Assembly: GCA_023257755.1 (NCBI GenBank)
Contig: JALRBM010000099.1
Coordinates: forward strand, 1 to 14,923
Length of the DNA: 14,923 bases
Direction: 5' to 3'
Source of the DNA: Candidatus Saccharimonadia bacterium
GTDB lineage: Bacteria; Patescibacteriota; Saccharimonadia; Saccharimonadales; Saccharimonadaceae
Of this stretch, positions 6,624 to 12,579 are shown piece by piece. The notes under the pieces were generated by a model that worked only from the letters and a program-made list of their open reading frames with translations, made no database searches and was not told the DNA's origin. Each line of letters opens with the position of its first letter. The stretch's first letter is position 1. A program made the translations under genes and the position numbers.

Positions 6624-6631
6624 CAAGGAAT

Positions 6632-7450
6632 CTAAAGGGCGCACCTTGCCAGCTGCAGGCGCACGTTATATCCGGCGGCAATGTTAGCTTGAATATCCAA
6701 TAGTAGGTCAAGCTGCTTGATAATAGTAGTGCTTGGCTTGGTACTCATACTGCGCCTGGCGATGAGTAGCATTGAGTCAATAAGTTCGATTGCCGTCGTC
6801 CTGTCGGATTGATACTTGTTAACGACAAGCAGCTTTTCGTATGCGTTTGCCTGTAGAAGCTGGCGTCCGTCTCCCATGAGGACTGCCCGAGTACTAAAGT
6901 AGTCCTCGTCGCGTGTAAGCCGGATGATTTCGGCGGGCAAGCCTGATGCTATGAATAGCAGCTGAGTTCGTTTAGTCTTATCTGTAATAGAGAGGTCAGC
7001 CAACAAGGAATCAGTCTGCGCCTGTGAAATAGGAAGAATGACCAGGTGTTGAACTCGCGAACGGATAGTTGGCAGCAGACGTTCGGGCGTATGCGAAAGC
7101 AGGAGAAAATGAATGTTGGTAGCGGGCTCTTCGAGCAACTTTAAGAATGCAGCTTGCGCACCAGCACTCATTTTATTCGCATCGTCGATGATGACGATAT
7201 AAGGCTTTGTGTGCTTTGACCGGGTTTGGTCGTAGAGGTCACGAATTTTTTCTACAGCGATTGTTCCTTGCTGATCAAAAACACCCTTGGCATTTTCGGG
7301 GCGGAGTATGAGAGCCAGATCATCTCCGGCAAGCTGCTTGGCGATGGTCAATAACCCCACGCCCGGCTCGCCCCTCAGCAGTAGCGACTGCGGAAGCTCA
7401 CTACTGAGGATATCGAGGCGGCGTTTAGTCGTGGGGTGAATATAGATCAT
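6632..7450 (-). CDS. holB: DNA polymerase III delta-prime-like clamp loader subunit
   Basis: A 272-residue AAA+ protein. The P-loop region reads GEPGVGLLT at 27-35, with the Walker A lysine replaced by Leu33. A Walker B-like strand YIVIIDDANKM spans 84-94, followed by AAFLKLLEEP (100-109) and LLPTIRSRVQ (125-134), which corresponds to the sensor 1/SRC segment of clamp loaders with Arg132 kept and Cys changed to Val. Loss of the lysine suits delta-prime, which does not hydrolyse ATP but supplies the arginine finger. The four-cysteine zinc module of many delta-prime and gamma proteins is absent. It would help load the sliding clamp in replication. Its start overlaps the stop of the pseudouridine synthase gene as ATGA, so it is the third gene of the trpS operon. 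DnaX is a less likely alternative because of the dead P-loop. Confidence 0.85.
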   Translation of the reverse strand: MIYIHPTTKRRLDILSSELPQSLLLRGEPGVGLLTIAKQLAGDDLALILRPENAKGVFDQQGTIAVEKIRDLYDQTRSKHTKPYIVIIDDANKMSAGAQAAFLKLLEEPATNIHFLLLSHTPERLLPTIRSRVQHLVILPISQAQTDSLLADLSITDKTKRTQLLFIASGLPAEIIRLTRDEDYFSTRAVLMGDGRQLLQANAYEKLLVVNKYQSDRTTAIELIDSMLLIARRSMSTKPSTTIIKQLDLLLDIQANIAAGYNVRLQLARCAL

Positions 7451-8613
7451 TGTTTGATAGAGGGAAACTTACTCGTAAATTCGTCCGGCGCTGGGGAGGA
7501 AAAGGTCATGCGCTTTCCGCCGGGAATCGTTATTTCAAGCTGGAGCGCGTGCAGGTACAGCCGATCAGAGGGAGTGCCATATACTCTATCTCCTAGGATC
7601 GGCGCCCCTAAATAGGCCATATGAACCCGTAGTTGATGGGTGCGGCCCGTAAGCGGTTGGAGACGAATCAGTGCTAGGCCCTGCTGTTCATCCAGGGTTG
7701 AGTAAACGGTAACGGCAGACTTGCCCTTGCTATCTACCCGGAACGTGCTCGGTTCTGAAGGATGCCGGCCGATTGGCAGGTCGATCTTGGCTTCCGGGTG
7801 TTTGAGGCTGCCGGCCACCGCCGCAAGGTAGGTTTTTTTGGTCGTGCGTTCTGAAAATTGCTTTTGGAGCATGGCAGCCGTCTCAGGGTTGCGGGCACCG
7901 ATAATGACCCCGCTTGTATCACGGTCAAGCCGGTGCACGATTCCCGGCCTATTCGTATCAAGGCCGAACGTGGTATAGCGGCGGAAAAACTCGGCAACGG
8001 TGAATTCGTCACTGAGAGCGCCCTTGGCGTGCGTCAAAATACCCACAGGCTTGTCGACGACGATGACATTATCATCCAAATAGATAATAGGTAACGTATC
8101 GCTTTCATAATCTTTGGCCGGGGGGAGATTAGCAGCGACGGCATCACCATCCCCGACTTCATACTTCGGGGAGGTTTGCACTTCATCGTTCACCGTAATA
8201 TGCCCCTGTTTGATGTGTTTTTGCCAGGTGCTGCGTGAAATATCAGGGTAATGTTCTGCTAAATAGACGTCAAGACGCTTTTTATGCGGGATTACTTCAA
8301 TGAGGTACACCTCCTTACCTTTAAACGGCAATGCATAAGTCGTCAGGTGATCCTGCGGGTTTTTTATCACTTCACCATCCAACTCTTGCTTGTCGCTGCG
8401 CATCTGGTCAATGATGTAGACCGTATCGTCTTCGGCGCTGTCATCAAATAGGATGTAGAAAGACCGGCGCTTAAAACGAAACGAAACAAGCGTGTTATCG
8501 GGCCGTGGGTGCGAGAATTTTAACTGCTCGACATGACGGGGATAGGTAGCTTCATCCGCATAGTCGAACCGCCGCAAAATGGAGACTACATCGTTACTTG
8601 ATACCTTGACCAT
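7447..8613 (-). CDS. RluA/RluD-family pseudouridine synthase with an unusual N-terminal extension
   Basis: A 388-residue protein. Residues about 112-160 form an S4 RNA-binding domain (KRLDVYLAEHYPDISRSTW and ITVNDEVQTSPKYEVGDGD). The catalytic domain spans about 173-388, with VVDKPVGILTHA (185-196), GIVHRLDRDTSG (224-235) where Asp230 is the expected catalytic aspartate, KTYLA (260-264), and LTGRTHQLRVHM (321-332). It should isomerise uridines in rRNA, most likely 23S. Typical RluD proteins are about 310-330 residues and begin near the S4 domain; here about 108 extra residues precede it, containing VSFRFKRRSFYILFDD and beta-rich segments that I do not recognise. The start at 8613 follows AAGGA and shares one base with the trpS stop (TAATG). 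The next gene overlaps as ATGA. Confidence 0.92.
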   Translation of the reverse strand: MVKVSSNDVVSILRRFDYADEATYPRHVEQLKFSHPRPDNTLVSFRFKRRSFYILFDDSAEDDTVYIIDQMRSDKQELDGEVIKNPQDHLTTYALPFKGKEVYLIEVIPHKKRLDVYLAEHYPDISRSTWQKHIKQGHITVNDEVQTSPKYEVGDGDAVAANLPPAKDYESDTLPIIYLDDNVIVVDKPVGILTHAKGALSDEFTVAEFFRRYTTFGLDTNRPGIVHRLDRDTSGVIIGARNPETAAMLQKQFSERTTKKTYLAAVAGSLKHPEAKIDLPIGRHPSEPSTFRVDSKGKSAVTVYSTLDEQQGLALIRLQPLTGRTHQLRVHMAYLGAPILGDRVYGTPSDRLYLHALQLEITIPGGKRMTFSSPAPDEFTSKFPSIKQ

Positions 8614-9653
8614 TAACTATCCTTCGGACGTAGTCCGACGGTTTGCTGGGCCCGCCTAAGTGTTGCGTTAGCCGTTTGGGTCATAGCGCTTTCCGACGCG
8701 CGGAGCTTCGCCGTGATTGCCTCGTCACTAACGGCAGCCAAGCGCTCTTGGAAAGTAGCCAGGAAGGCTTTTGTTTCGTTCGCGACGACTTTCTTAAATT
8801 CGCCGTACCTTGTCTGGCCTTCGAACTCACCGATGGTCTGCTGCAGGTCGCCACCCCGAAGCAATGTAAGAATCTCGAGCAAATTACTGATGCCCGGCTG
8901 CTTTTCACGGTCGAAGTGAATCTCGCCTTCGGTATCGGTCGTAGCGGACATGATTTTCTTTGCTGCGGCTTCGGGATCGTCGCCAAGGAAGATAACCCCC
9001 TTGCCACTGTCGTCGCTTTTACTCATTTTTTTAGTGGGATCCTGTAAGTCCTTGATGCGAAGGCCCTGATCCTTACCGAAAAATTCGTGTTGTTCTTTAA
9101 CTGGTTTTGGTACGACGAATACATCCCCGAACCGGCTGTTCATCCGCTCGGCAATGTCACGCGCAAACTCAAGGTGCTGGCGCTGGTCATCACCGACTGG
9201 AATAAGGTCCGCATTATAGAGAAGGATATCAGCCGCCATAAGCACAGGATAGTTGAACAGTCCTACGCTAACGCGATCGTCACCAATTTTAGCAGTTTTA
9301 TCCTTGAATTCAGTCATTCGACCCATTTCTCCAACACCGGTAAAGCAATTGAGAATCCATGTGAGTTCACTATGCGCCGAGATATAACTCTGGCGGTAAA
9401 GATAGATATCGTCGTGGTCAAGCGGCAAGCCGGCGGCGGCAAAAAGCCGCGCATTGTTCATGATTTGTTCCTGCAGTTCATCGTGATTGATGGGCGTCGT
9501 AAAACTGTGCAAATCAGGGATAAACATATTTATCTGGTACTCGCCCGCCTTTTGCTTTGCCATGTCTACCATTGGCAATATGGCACCGAAGTAGTTGCCG
9601 ATGGTAAGATCGTTGTTGGCGCGAAGGCCGGTAAGAATCGTTGGTTTCGTCAT
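8613..9653 (-). CDS. trpS: Tryptophan--tRNA ligase
   Basis: A 346-residue class I aminoacyl-tRNA synthetase of normal length. The HIGH-equivalent is DLTIGNYFGA (15-24, TxGN form), followed by MFIPDLHSFT (43-52), FNYPVLMAADILLY (133-146), IPVGDDQRQHLEF (151-163) and the KMSKS loop at 209-213. It charges tRNA-Trp in the cytoplasm. It is the first gene of a tight operon with the pseudouridine synthase and delta-prime-like genes. A TATAAT box lies only 11 bases before the ATG, and no Shine-Dalgarno fits between a start site placed from that box and the ATG; read-through from the small gene at 9694 could also supply message. Confidence 0.97.
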   Translation of the reverse strand: MTKPTILTGLRANNDLTIGNYFGAILPMVDMAKQKAGEYQINMFIPDLHSFTTPINHDELQEQIMNNARLFAAAGLPLDHDDIYLYRQSYISAHSELTWILNCFTGVGEMGRMTEFKDKTAKIGDDRVSVGLFNYPVLMAADILLYNADLIPVGDDQRQHLEFARDIAERMNSRFGDVFVVPKPVKEQHEFFGKDQGLRIKDLQDPTKKMSKSDDSGKGVIFLGDDPEAAAKKIMSATTDTEGEIHFDREKQPGISNLLEILTLLRGGDLQQTIGEFEGQTRYGEFKKVVANETKAFLATFQERLAAVSDEAITAKLRASESAMTQTANATLRRAQQTVGLRPKDS

Positions 9654-9664
9654 AATTGTTTTCC

Positions 9665-9670
9665 ATTATA
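9665..9670 (-). promoter_or_regulatory. -10 box of the trpS operon
   Basis: Minus strand consensus TATAAT, 11 bases before the trpS ATG, predicting a leader of about five bases. No clear -35 or TG extension is visible, so this call is weaker than the other promoters here. Confidence 0.5.
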
Positions 9671-9693
9671 CCTTACATCGTATTGTTTTACTG

Positions 9694-9897
9694 CTAGAGA
9701 CCGCCTCGGGGCTTTCCTGTCGAGCGTGCGTATGCAGATTCGGTTAAAATCTGGTCGGTGACTCCGCGCCACCCGCTATCAGTAATAGCACCGAGAGCCA
9801 GTTTACGTTCAATTCTTGCTGCGCGACCTCTCTCCTCCTCTGCTTTTTCTTCCTCTGTTATCTTTGGTCGTTCTGACGTGGTTTTTTGTTGTTCCAT
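9694..9897 (-). CDS. Small charged protein, unrecognised
   Basis: A 67-residue, highly charged protein with an acidic/basic helical N-terminal half (TSERPKITEEEKAEEERGR, then AARIERKLALG) and a C-terminal part ending STGKPRGGL. No family is recognised and there is no membrane helix or signal peptide. Two ATGs sit side by side at 9900 and 9897; ACAGGAGGTA at 9901-9910 lies two bases before the first and five before the second, so the second is the better start. That strong Shine-Dalgarno is the main reason to accept the gene. A GC-rich hairpin lies 25 bases upstream. The gene ends about 40 bases before trpS on the same strand with no terminator between. Confidence 0.65.
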   Translation of the reverse strand: MEQQKTTSERPKITEEEKAEEERGRAARIERKLALGAITDSGWRGVTDQILTESAYARSTGKPRGGL

Positions 9898-9922
9898 CAT
9901 TACCTCCTGTTACATTAAAGAA

Positions 9923-9939
9923 ACCGCCGTACTGGCGGT
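9923..9939 (-). terminator. Terminator-like hairpin between the solenoid gene and the small gene
   Basis: ACCGCC (9923-9928) pairs with GGCGGT (9934-9939) around five bases. On the minus strand it is followed by TTTCTTTAATG, a moderate T tract. It could end the transcript of the gene at 10060, or attenuate expression of the small gene that starts 25 bases further on. Confidence 0.55.
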
Positions 9940-9953
9940 CTCTTCGGTATCTT

Positions 9954-9982
9954 TTAGCGTGCTACGAAACACGGAACAAACC
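9954..9982 (-). promoter_or_regulatory. Weak candidate promoter for the small charged protein
   Basis: On the minus strand TTGTTC is followed after 17 bases by TAAAAG, in the gap between the solenoid gene and the terminator-like hairpin. Match to consensus is modest. If used, the transcript would begin just before the hairpin and carry it in its leader. Confidence 0.3.
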
Positions 9983-10059
9983 GCCAGAAGAAAGCCAGGT
10001 AAACCAATACGCGCTTCTTGTGACGGTTTGCTTAATCATAAAGTTACTGTATCATGTTT

Positions 10060-11196
10060 CTATTTAACTGAATAGCTGAACTTCTTTTGATTAGTACGGC
10101 TGATCAGATTGAGTCCGGCCATGCCAAGCCCAAGCACGACCATTGCCGCCCCGGCGATGATGTTAACGATAGGAATCATCAGGAGGATAACAAGGACTAA
10201 TGCTCCCGCCATCATGCTGGCAATGGCGTTATTACTGTATTTTCGAAGCAGCAATCGTCCAAGGTAGAACGCAGTCACAGGTCCACTCACCAAGAGAAGC
10301 ACTACCCATACGAGCATCAATATGATCGCCAGCGGGATTCCAATCACGGTAATTGCTGTCAGGACTGCGACAAATGGAGTTGCGACAAGCAGTAGTAGAC
10401 CACTTGCGATCACCATACCGAGCCGCTTCTGACCGATGACCGCCATATTATTGAGAACTTGCGGCATGGCAAGAACCAGAATAAGCGAAAGGAATAGGAG
10501 TGCCAGCGTCATGTAAAGCACCGAGGCAAGCCAGCTTCCGCCATTCGATTCATCGTTCGTCTTTTTAATATATTCGACCTCGCCCTTCACGCTTCCTTCG
10601 GCGATAGAACCTTCAGTCGGGCCGGTGTATCGGACATTTCCGGCAACCGATGCCTTGTCGCTGACGGTGAGGCTTTGGGCGTTAATCTCGCTGTTGCGTC
10701 CCACTGCACCCAGGAGCGTCACTTCTGTACCGGCGAGAACGGCATCGCGGGCTACTGTACCATCGAGGTTAAGGGTCTCGCCCGCACCAGTGAGGTCCTG
10801 GCCGATTTTGCTGGATTTGGTAACATCGACCACACTTCCAAAGAGTGACGCGCTTTTCCCGACCGTTCCATCAAGCGTCACGAATTGGCCTGCGAGTCGA
10901 ACGTCACCCCCAACGGTACCGGATACCTTGACAGTCATACCGGCACAGATGACGTCGCCTTCAACCGTTCCCGAGACGATGATATTCTGTCCCGCGCAGT
11001 AGACGTCGCCCTTGACTGTACCGGCGACGGTCACAGTACCGCCAGCCGCATAATACGAACCATCAACGGTTTCGGTTTCTTTTAGGGTTTTGTTGCCCTT
11101 CATTGAATCATTGTTATTTGTGGCCGCCACGGTTCCTGCAAGCGCAAGGCCTGCGGTCAGAACACCGACGATAAATGTAAGTATTTTGCCTTTCAT
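10060..11196 (-). CDS. Secreted bactofilin-like beta-solenoid protein with C-terminal membrane domain
   Basis: A 378-residue protein. It starts with a signal peptide or anchor (MKGKILTFIVGVLTAGLALA). Residues about 47-192 contain about eight beta-solenoid coils with a 17-residue period built on V.V.GTV.GDV..AG; clear units include TVTVAGTVKGDVYCAGQ, IIVSGTVEGDVICAGM and VKVSGTVGGDVRLAGQ. This resembles polymer-forming bactofilin-type repeats. Residues about 222-366 hold three or four hydrophobic segments (near 222-244, 258-283, 285-313, 326-362). The solenoid would be outside the membrane, unlike classical cytoplasmic bactofilins. Cys67 and Cys84 are exactly one coil apart. A good Shine-Dalgarno (AGGGGG) precedes the ATG, and the VOC gene ends 12 bases upstream, so the two are probably co-transcribed. 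A surface or envelope-organising role is inferred. Confidence 0.85.
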   Translation of the reverse strand: MKGKILTFIVGVLTAGLALAGTVAATNNNDSMKGNKTLKETETVDGSYYAAGGTVTVAGTVKGDVYCAGQNIIVSGTVEGDVICAGMTVKVSGTVGGDVRLAGQFVTLDGTVGKSASLFGSVVDVTKSSKIGQDLTGAGETLNLDGTVARDAVLAGTEVTLLGAVGRNSEINAQSLTVSDKASVAGNVRYTGPTEGSIAEGSVKGEVEYIKKTNDESNGGSWLASVLYMTLALLFLSLILVLAMPQVLNNMAVIGQKRLGMVIASGLLLLVATPFVAVLTAITVIGIPLAIILMLVWVVLLLVSGPVTAFYLGRLLLRKYSNNAIASMMAGALVLVILLMIPIVNIIAGAAMVVLGLGMAGLNLISRTNQKKFSYSVK

Positions 11197-11208
11197 ATTC
11201 CCCCTTTC

Positions 11209-11622
11209 CTATTCAATTGATCCTATATCAACCATCCATGACACGCCGTACTTGTCGACGAGCATGCCAAAGGTGTCGCCCCAGGGTGCATTTTCGAGTG
11301 GCATCGTAACCATGCCGCCTTCGGAAAGCTTGTCCCAGTATCCGCGCAGTGTCGACTCGTCGTCGCCATTCAGCGCCATGACCATGTTCGTTCCCGGTGT
11401 GAATTCCATGCTGTCGGGTGTGTCCGATCCCATGAAGATGATGCCATTGTCAGCCTCAAGCTGCGAGTGCATGACCTTATCGTCTTCACTTGGATCCTGC
11501 GACATGCCAAACTCTTTGAACGTGTTTATCTCTAGCTTGCCACCGAAGACCGTCTGGTAAAACTCCATTGCCTCCCTGGAATTATCTTTAAAGTTTAGAT
11601 ATGCATTTAATCTTGCCTGCAT
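11209..11622 (-). CDS. VOC-superfamily (PhnB / glyoxalase-like) protein
   Basis: A 137-residue protein with the PhnB-like VOC fold pattern: LNAYLNFKDNSREAMEFYQ at the start, FGGKL, VMHSQLEADNGIIFMGSD at 50-67 with His52 in the usual metal-ligand position, and the family ending WGDTFGMLVDKYGVSWMVDI. Related proteins are often annotated as 3-demethylubiquinone-9 3-methyltransferase-like, but they lack methyltransferase features; the real substrate is unknown. I chose the ATG at 11622, not the longer frame from 11673, because GGAGG (11627-11631) lies four bases before it and the -10 box (11654-11659) lies inside the longer version. It is followed after 12 bases by the solenoid gene. Confidence 0.9.
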   Translation of the reverse strand: MQARLNAYLNFKDNSREAMEFYQTVFGGKLEINTFKEFGMSQDPSEDDKVMHSQLEADNGIIFMGSDTPDSMEFTPGTNMVMALNGDDESTLRGYWDKLSEGGMVTMPLENAPWGDTFGMLVDKYGVSWMVDIGSIE

Positions 11623-11653
11623 GCCACCTCCATAATTAGCTTCTGCTAGCTTT

Positions 11654-11682
11654 AGTATAGCTAATTGTGTCAAGAATGTCTC
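11654..11682 (-). promoter_or_regulatory. Promoter of the VOC gene
   Basis: Minus strand TATACT (11654-11659) with GAGACA (11677-11682) 17 bases upstream. A perfect TTGACA occurs at 11668-11673 but is only eight bases from this -10 box and has no well-placed partner. The leader would be about 25 bases and contains the Shine-Dalgarno. Confidence 0.5.
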
Positions 11683-11703
11683 TTTCGATAAGCAGGCATG
11701 AAG

Positions 11704-11737
11704 TGGGAGTGGCGTTTGTTCGGTGACGCCACTCCCA
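11704..11737. repeat. Perfect 12-base inverted repeat without a T tract
   Basis: TGGGAGTGGCGT (11704-11715) and ACGCCACTCCCA (11726-11737) are perfectly complementary around a ten-base loop. It lies 29 bases beyond the stop of the GC-rich gene and about 22 bases upstream of the VOC promoter. Neither strand has a T run after the stem, so it is either a non-canonical terminator or an operator. Confidence 0.75.
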
Positions 11738-11766
11738 TGGTGGATAAGGACACGGGGAAGCTCCTT

Positions 11767-12042
11767 TCAAAGCGTCGCAGCGTGCTGGAGGTTGACGAGG
11801 AGGGTGTCGAGGCGATAGTCGGCCTGGGTGATGCCCCGCCGGCTCTTCTCGTCGCGCGACTTCGCCTCATCGAGCAGCTCACGCAGCTTGGCCGGCAGCT
11901 CGCTGGGCTTGATGAATACCTGGGCGCAGAGATCCAGCAAAGCGCTCCAGACATCGCCGGGCGAAACGTGTCCTGCCCTGTCGGCCGTGGAGCTGAGTCC
12001 CTGCTTGCACGATTCCAGGGCGAGCTGGAATCCTGTAGGCAT
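11767..12042 (-). CDS. Small protein with GC-rich codons, unrecognised, possibly transferred
   Basis: A 91-residue, mostly helical soluble protein; visible segments include MPTGFQLALESC, SPGDVWSALLDLCAQVF, LPAKLRELLDEAKSRDEK and YRLDTLLVNLQHA. No family is recognised. By my count about 81% of its codons end in G or C (74 of 91), far above the style of neighbouring genes and like high-GC Actinobacteria. The opposite-strand frame over the same bases has weaker third-position bias. The gene follows a good promoter (12101-12129). The start is uncertain: the ATG at 12042 has GGTGA just before it, but GTG codons at 12048 and 12057 are in frame and GGAAAGG lies at 12060-12066. A short eight-codon frame (12080-12054) overlaps the latter GTG. 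It sits alone between the ribosomal operon terminator and an inverted repeat. Confidence 0.65.
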   Translation of the reverse strand: MPTGFQLALESCKQGLSSTADRAGHVSPGDVWSALLDLCAQVFIKPSELPAKLRELLDEAKSRDEKSRRGITQADYRLDTLLVNLQHAATL

Positions 12043-12100
12043 TGTCACCGTACTCACAACCTTTCCATATCCGCACCCATACCTGACGGGTGTTAGAAAT

Positions 12101-12129
12101 TTTATATCACAACGAGCGCTTTTTGCCAA
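12101..12129 (-). promoter_or_regulatory. Promoter of the GC-rich small gene
   Basis: Minus strand TTGGCA (12124-12129), 17 bases, TATAAA (12101-12106). The start would be near 12094, leaving a leader of about 50 bases to the ATG at 12042. It lies just beyond the rpsI terminator. Confidence 0.7.
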
Positions 12130-12136
12130 GAGAAAC

Positions 12137-12164
12137 CAAAAAACTCCCCGAAAGGAGTTTTTTG
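12137..12164 (-). terminator. Terminator of the ribosomal protein/rpoA operon
   Basis: An 11-base-pair stem (12137-12147 with 12154-12164; core ACTCC/GGAGT with flanking A6/T6) and loop CCGAAA, 15 bases after the rpsI stop. The minus strand ends in TTTTTTGGTTT. It is symmetrical and can work on both strands. Confidence 0.92.
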
Positions 12165-12178
12165 TAAGCGATATGAAA

Positions 12179-12577
12179 TTAACGCTTCGAGTATTGTTCA
12201 CGCTTGCGGGCGCTGCGAAGACCGTACTTCTTGCGTTCCTTTTCGCGTGGGTCCCGGCGGAGGAATTCTGCCTTCTTCAGCGTACCGCGCAGGTCGCCAT
12301 ATCCGACGGTCAGTGCCTTGGCGATGGCGAGCTTGATCGCGTCCACCTGGCCAGCAAGACCGCCGCCCGATACCTTGATCGTAACATCGAACTCTTTTTG
12401 CTTGCCAACAAGTGCGAGCGGATCGGTCACTTCGGCAAGAAGAGTCTTGTTGTCAGAAAGGTAATCGCTAGCAGGCTTGTCGTTGATCGTGACGACACCC
12501 TTACCCTTAAACAGGCGAGCTCTGGCGGTTGCGCTTTTGCGACGACCTAGGCCGTAAAAGTATTTGCTTTCAGCCAT
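12179..12577 (-). CDS. rpsI: Small ribosomal subunit protein uS9
   Basis: A 132-residue protein of normal length. Landmarks are YFYGLGRRKSATARARL at the N-terminus, GKGVVTIND, VSGGGLAGQVDAIKLAIAKAL near the middle, and the basic C-terminal tail KKYGLRSARKREQYSKR, whose final SKR reaches the P-site tRNA in the 30S subunit. It follows rplM with a two-base gap, the usual rplM-rpsI pairing, and is the last gene of the operon. Confidence 0.98.
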   Translation of the reverse strand: MAESKYFYGLGRRKSATARARLFKGKGVVTINDKPASDYLSDNKTLLAEVTDPLALVGKQKEFDVTIKVSGGGLAGQVDAIKLAIAKALTVGYGDLRGTLKKAEFLRRDPREKERKKYGLRSARKREQYSKR

Positions 12578-12579
12578 GA

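Noticed and set aside
9087..9761. Plus-strand 224-residue frame
   Set aside because: It is antisense to trpS, which is unambiguous, and runs over the trpS promoter region.
10600..11060. Quasi-periodic DNA suggesting a repeat array
   Set aside because: The periodicity is about 51 bases and degenerate, explained by the 17-residue beta-solenoid coils; it is not a CRISPR or tandem DNA repeat.
11698..12096. Plus-strand 132-residue frame over the GC-rich small gene
   Set aside because: Its third-position GC bias (about two thirds by my rough count) is weaker than that of the minus-strand frame (about 81%), it has no good Shine-Dalgarno, and it starts inside the region upstream of the inverted repeat. 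The minus frame also has a promoter.
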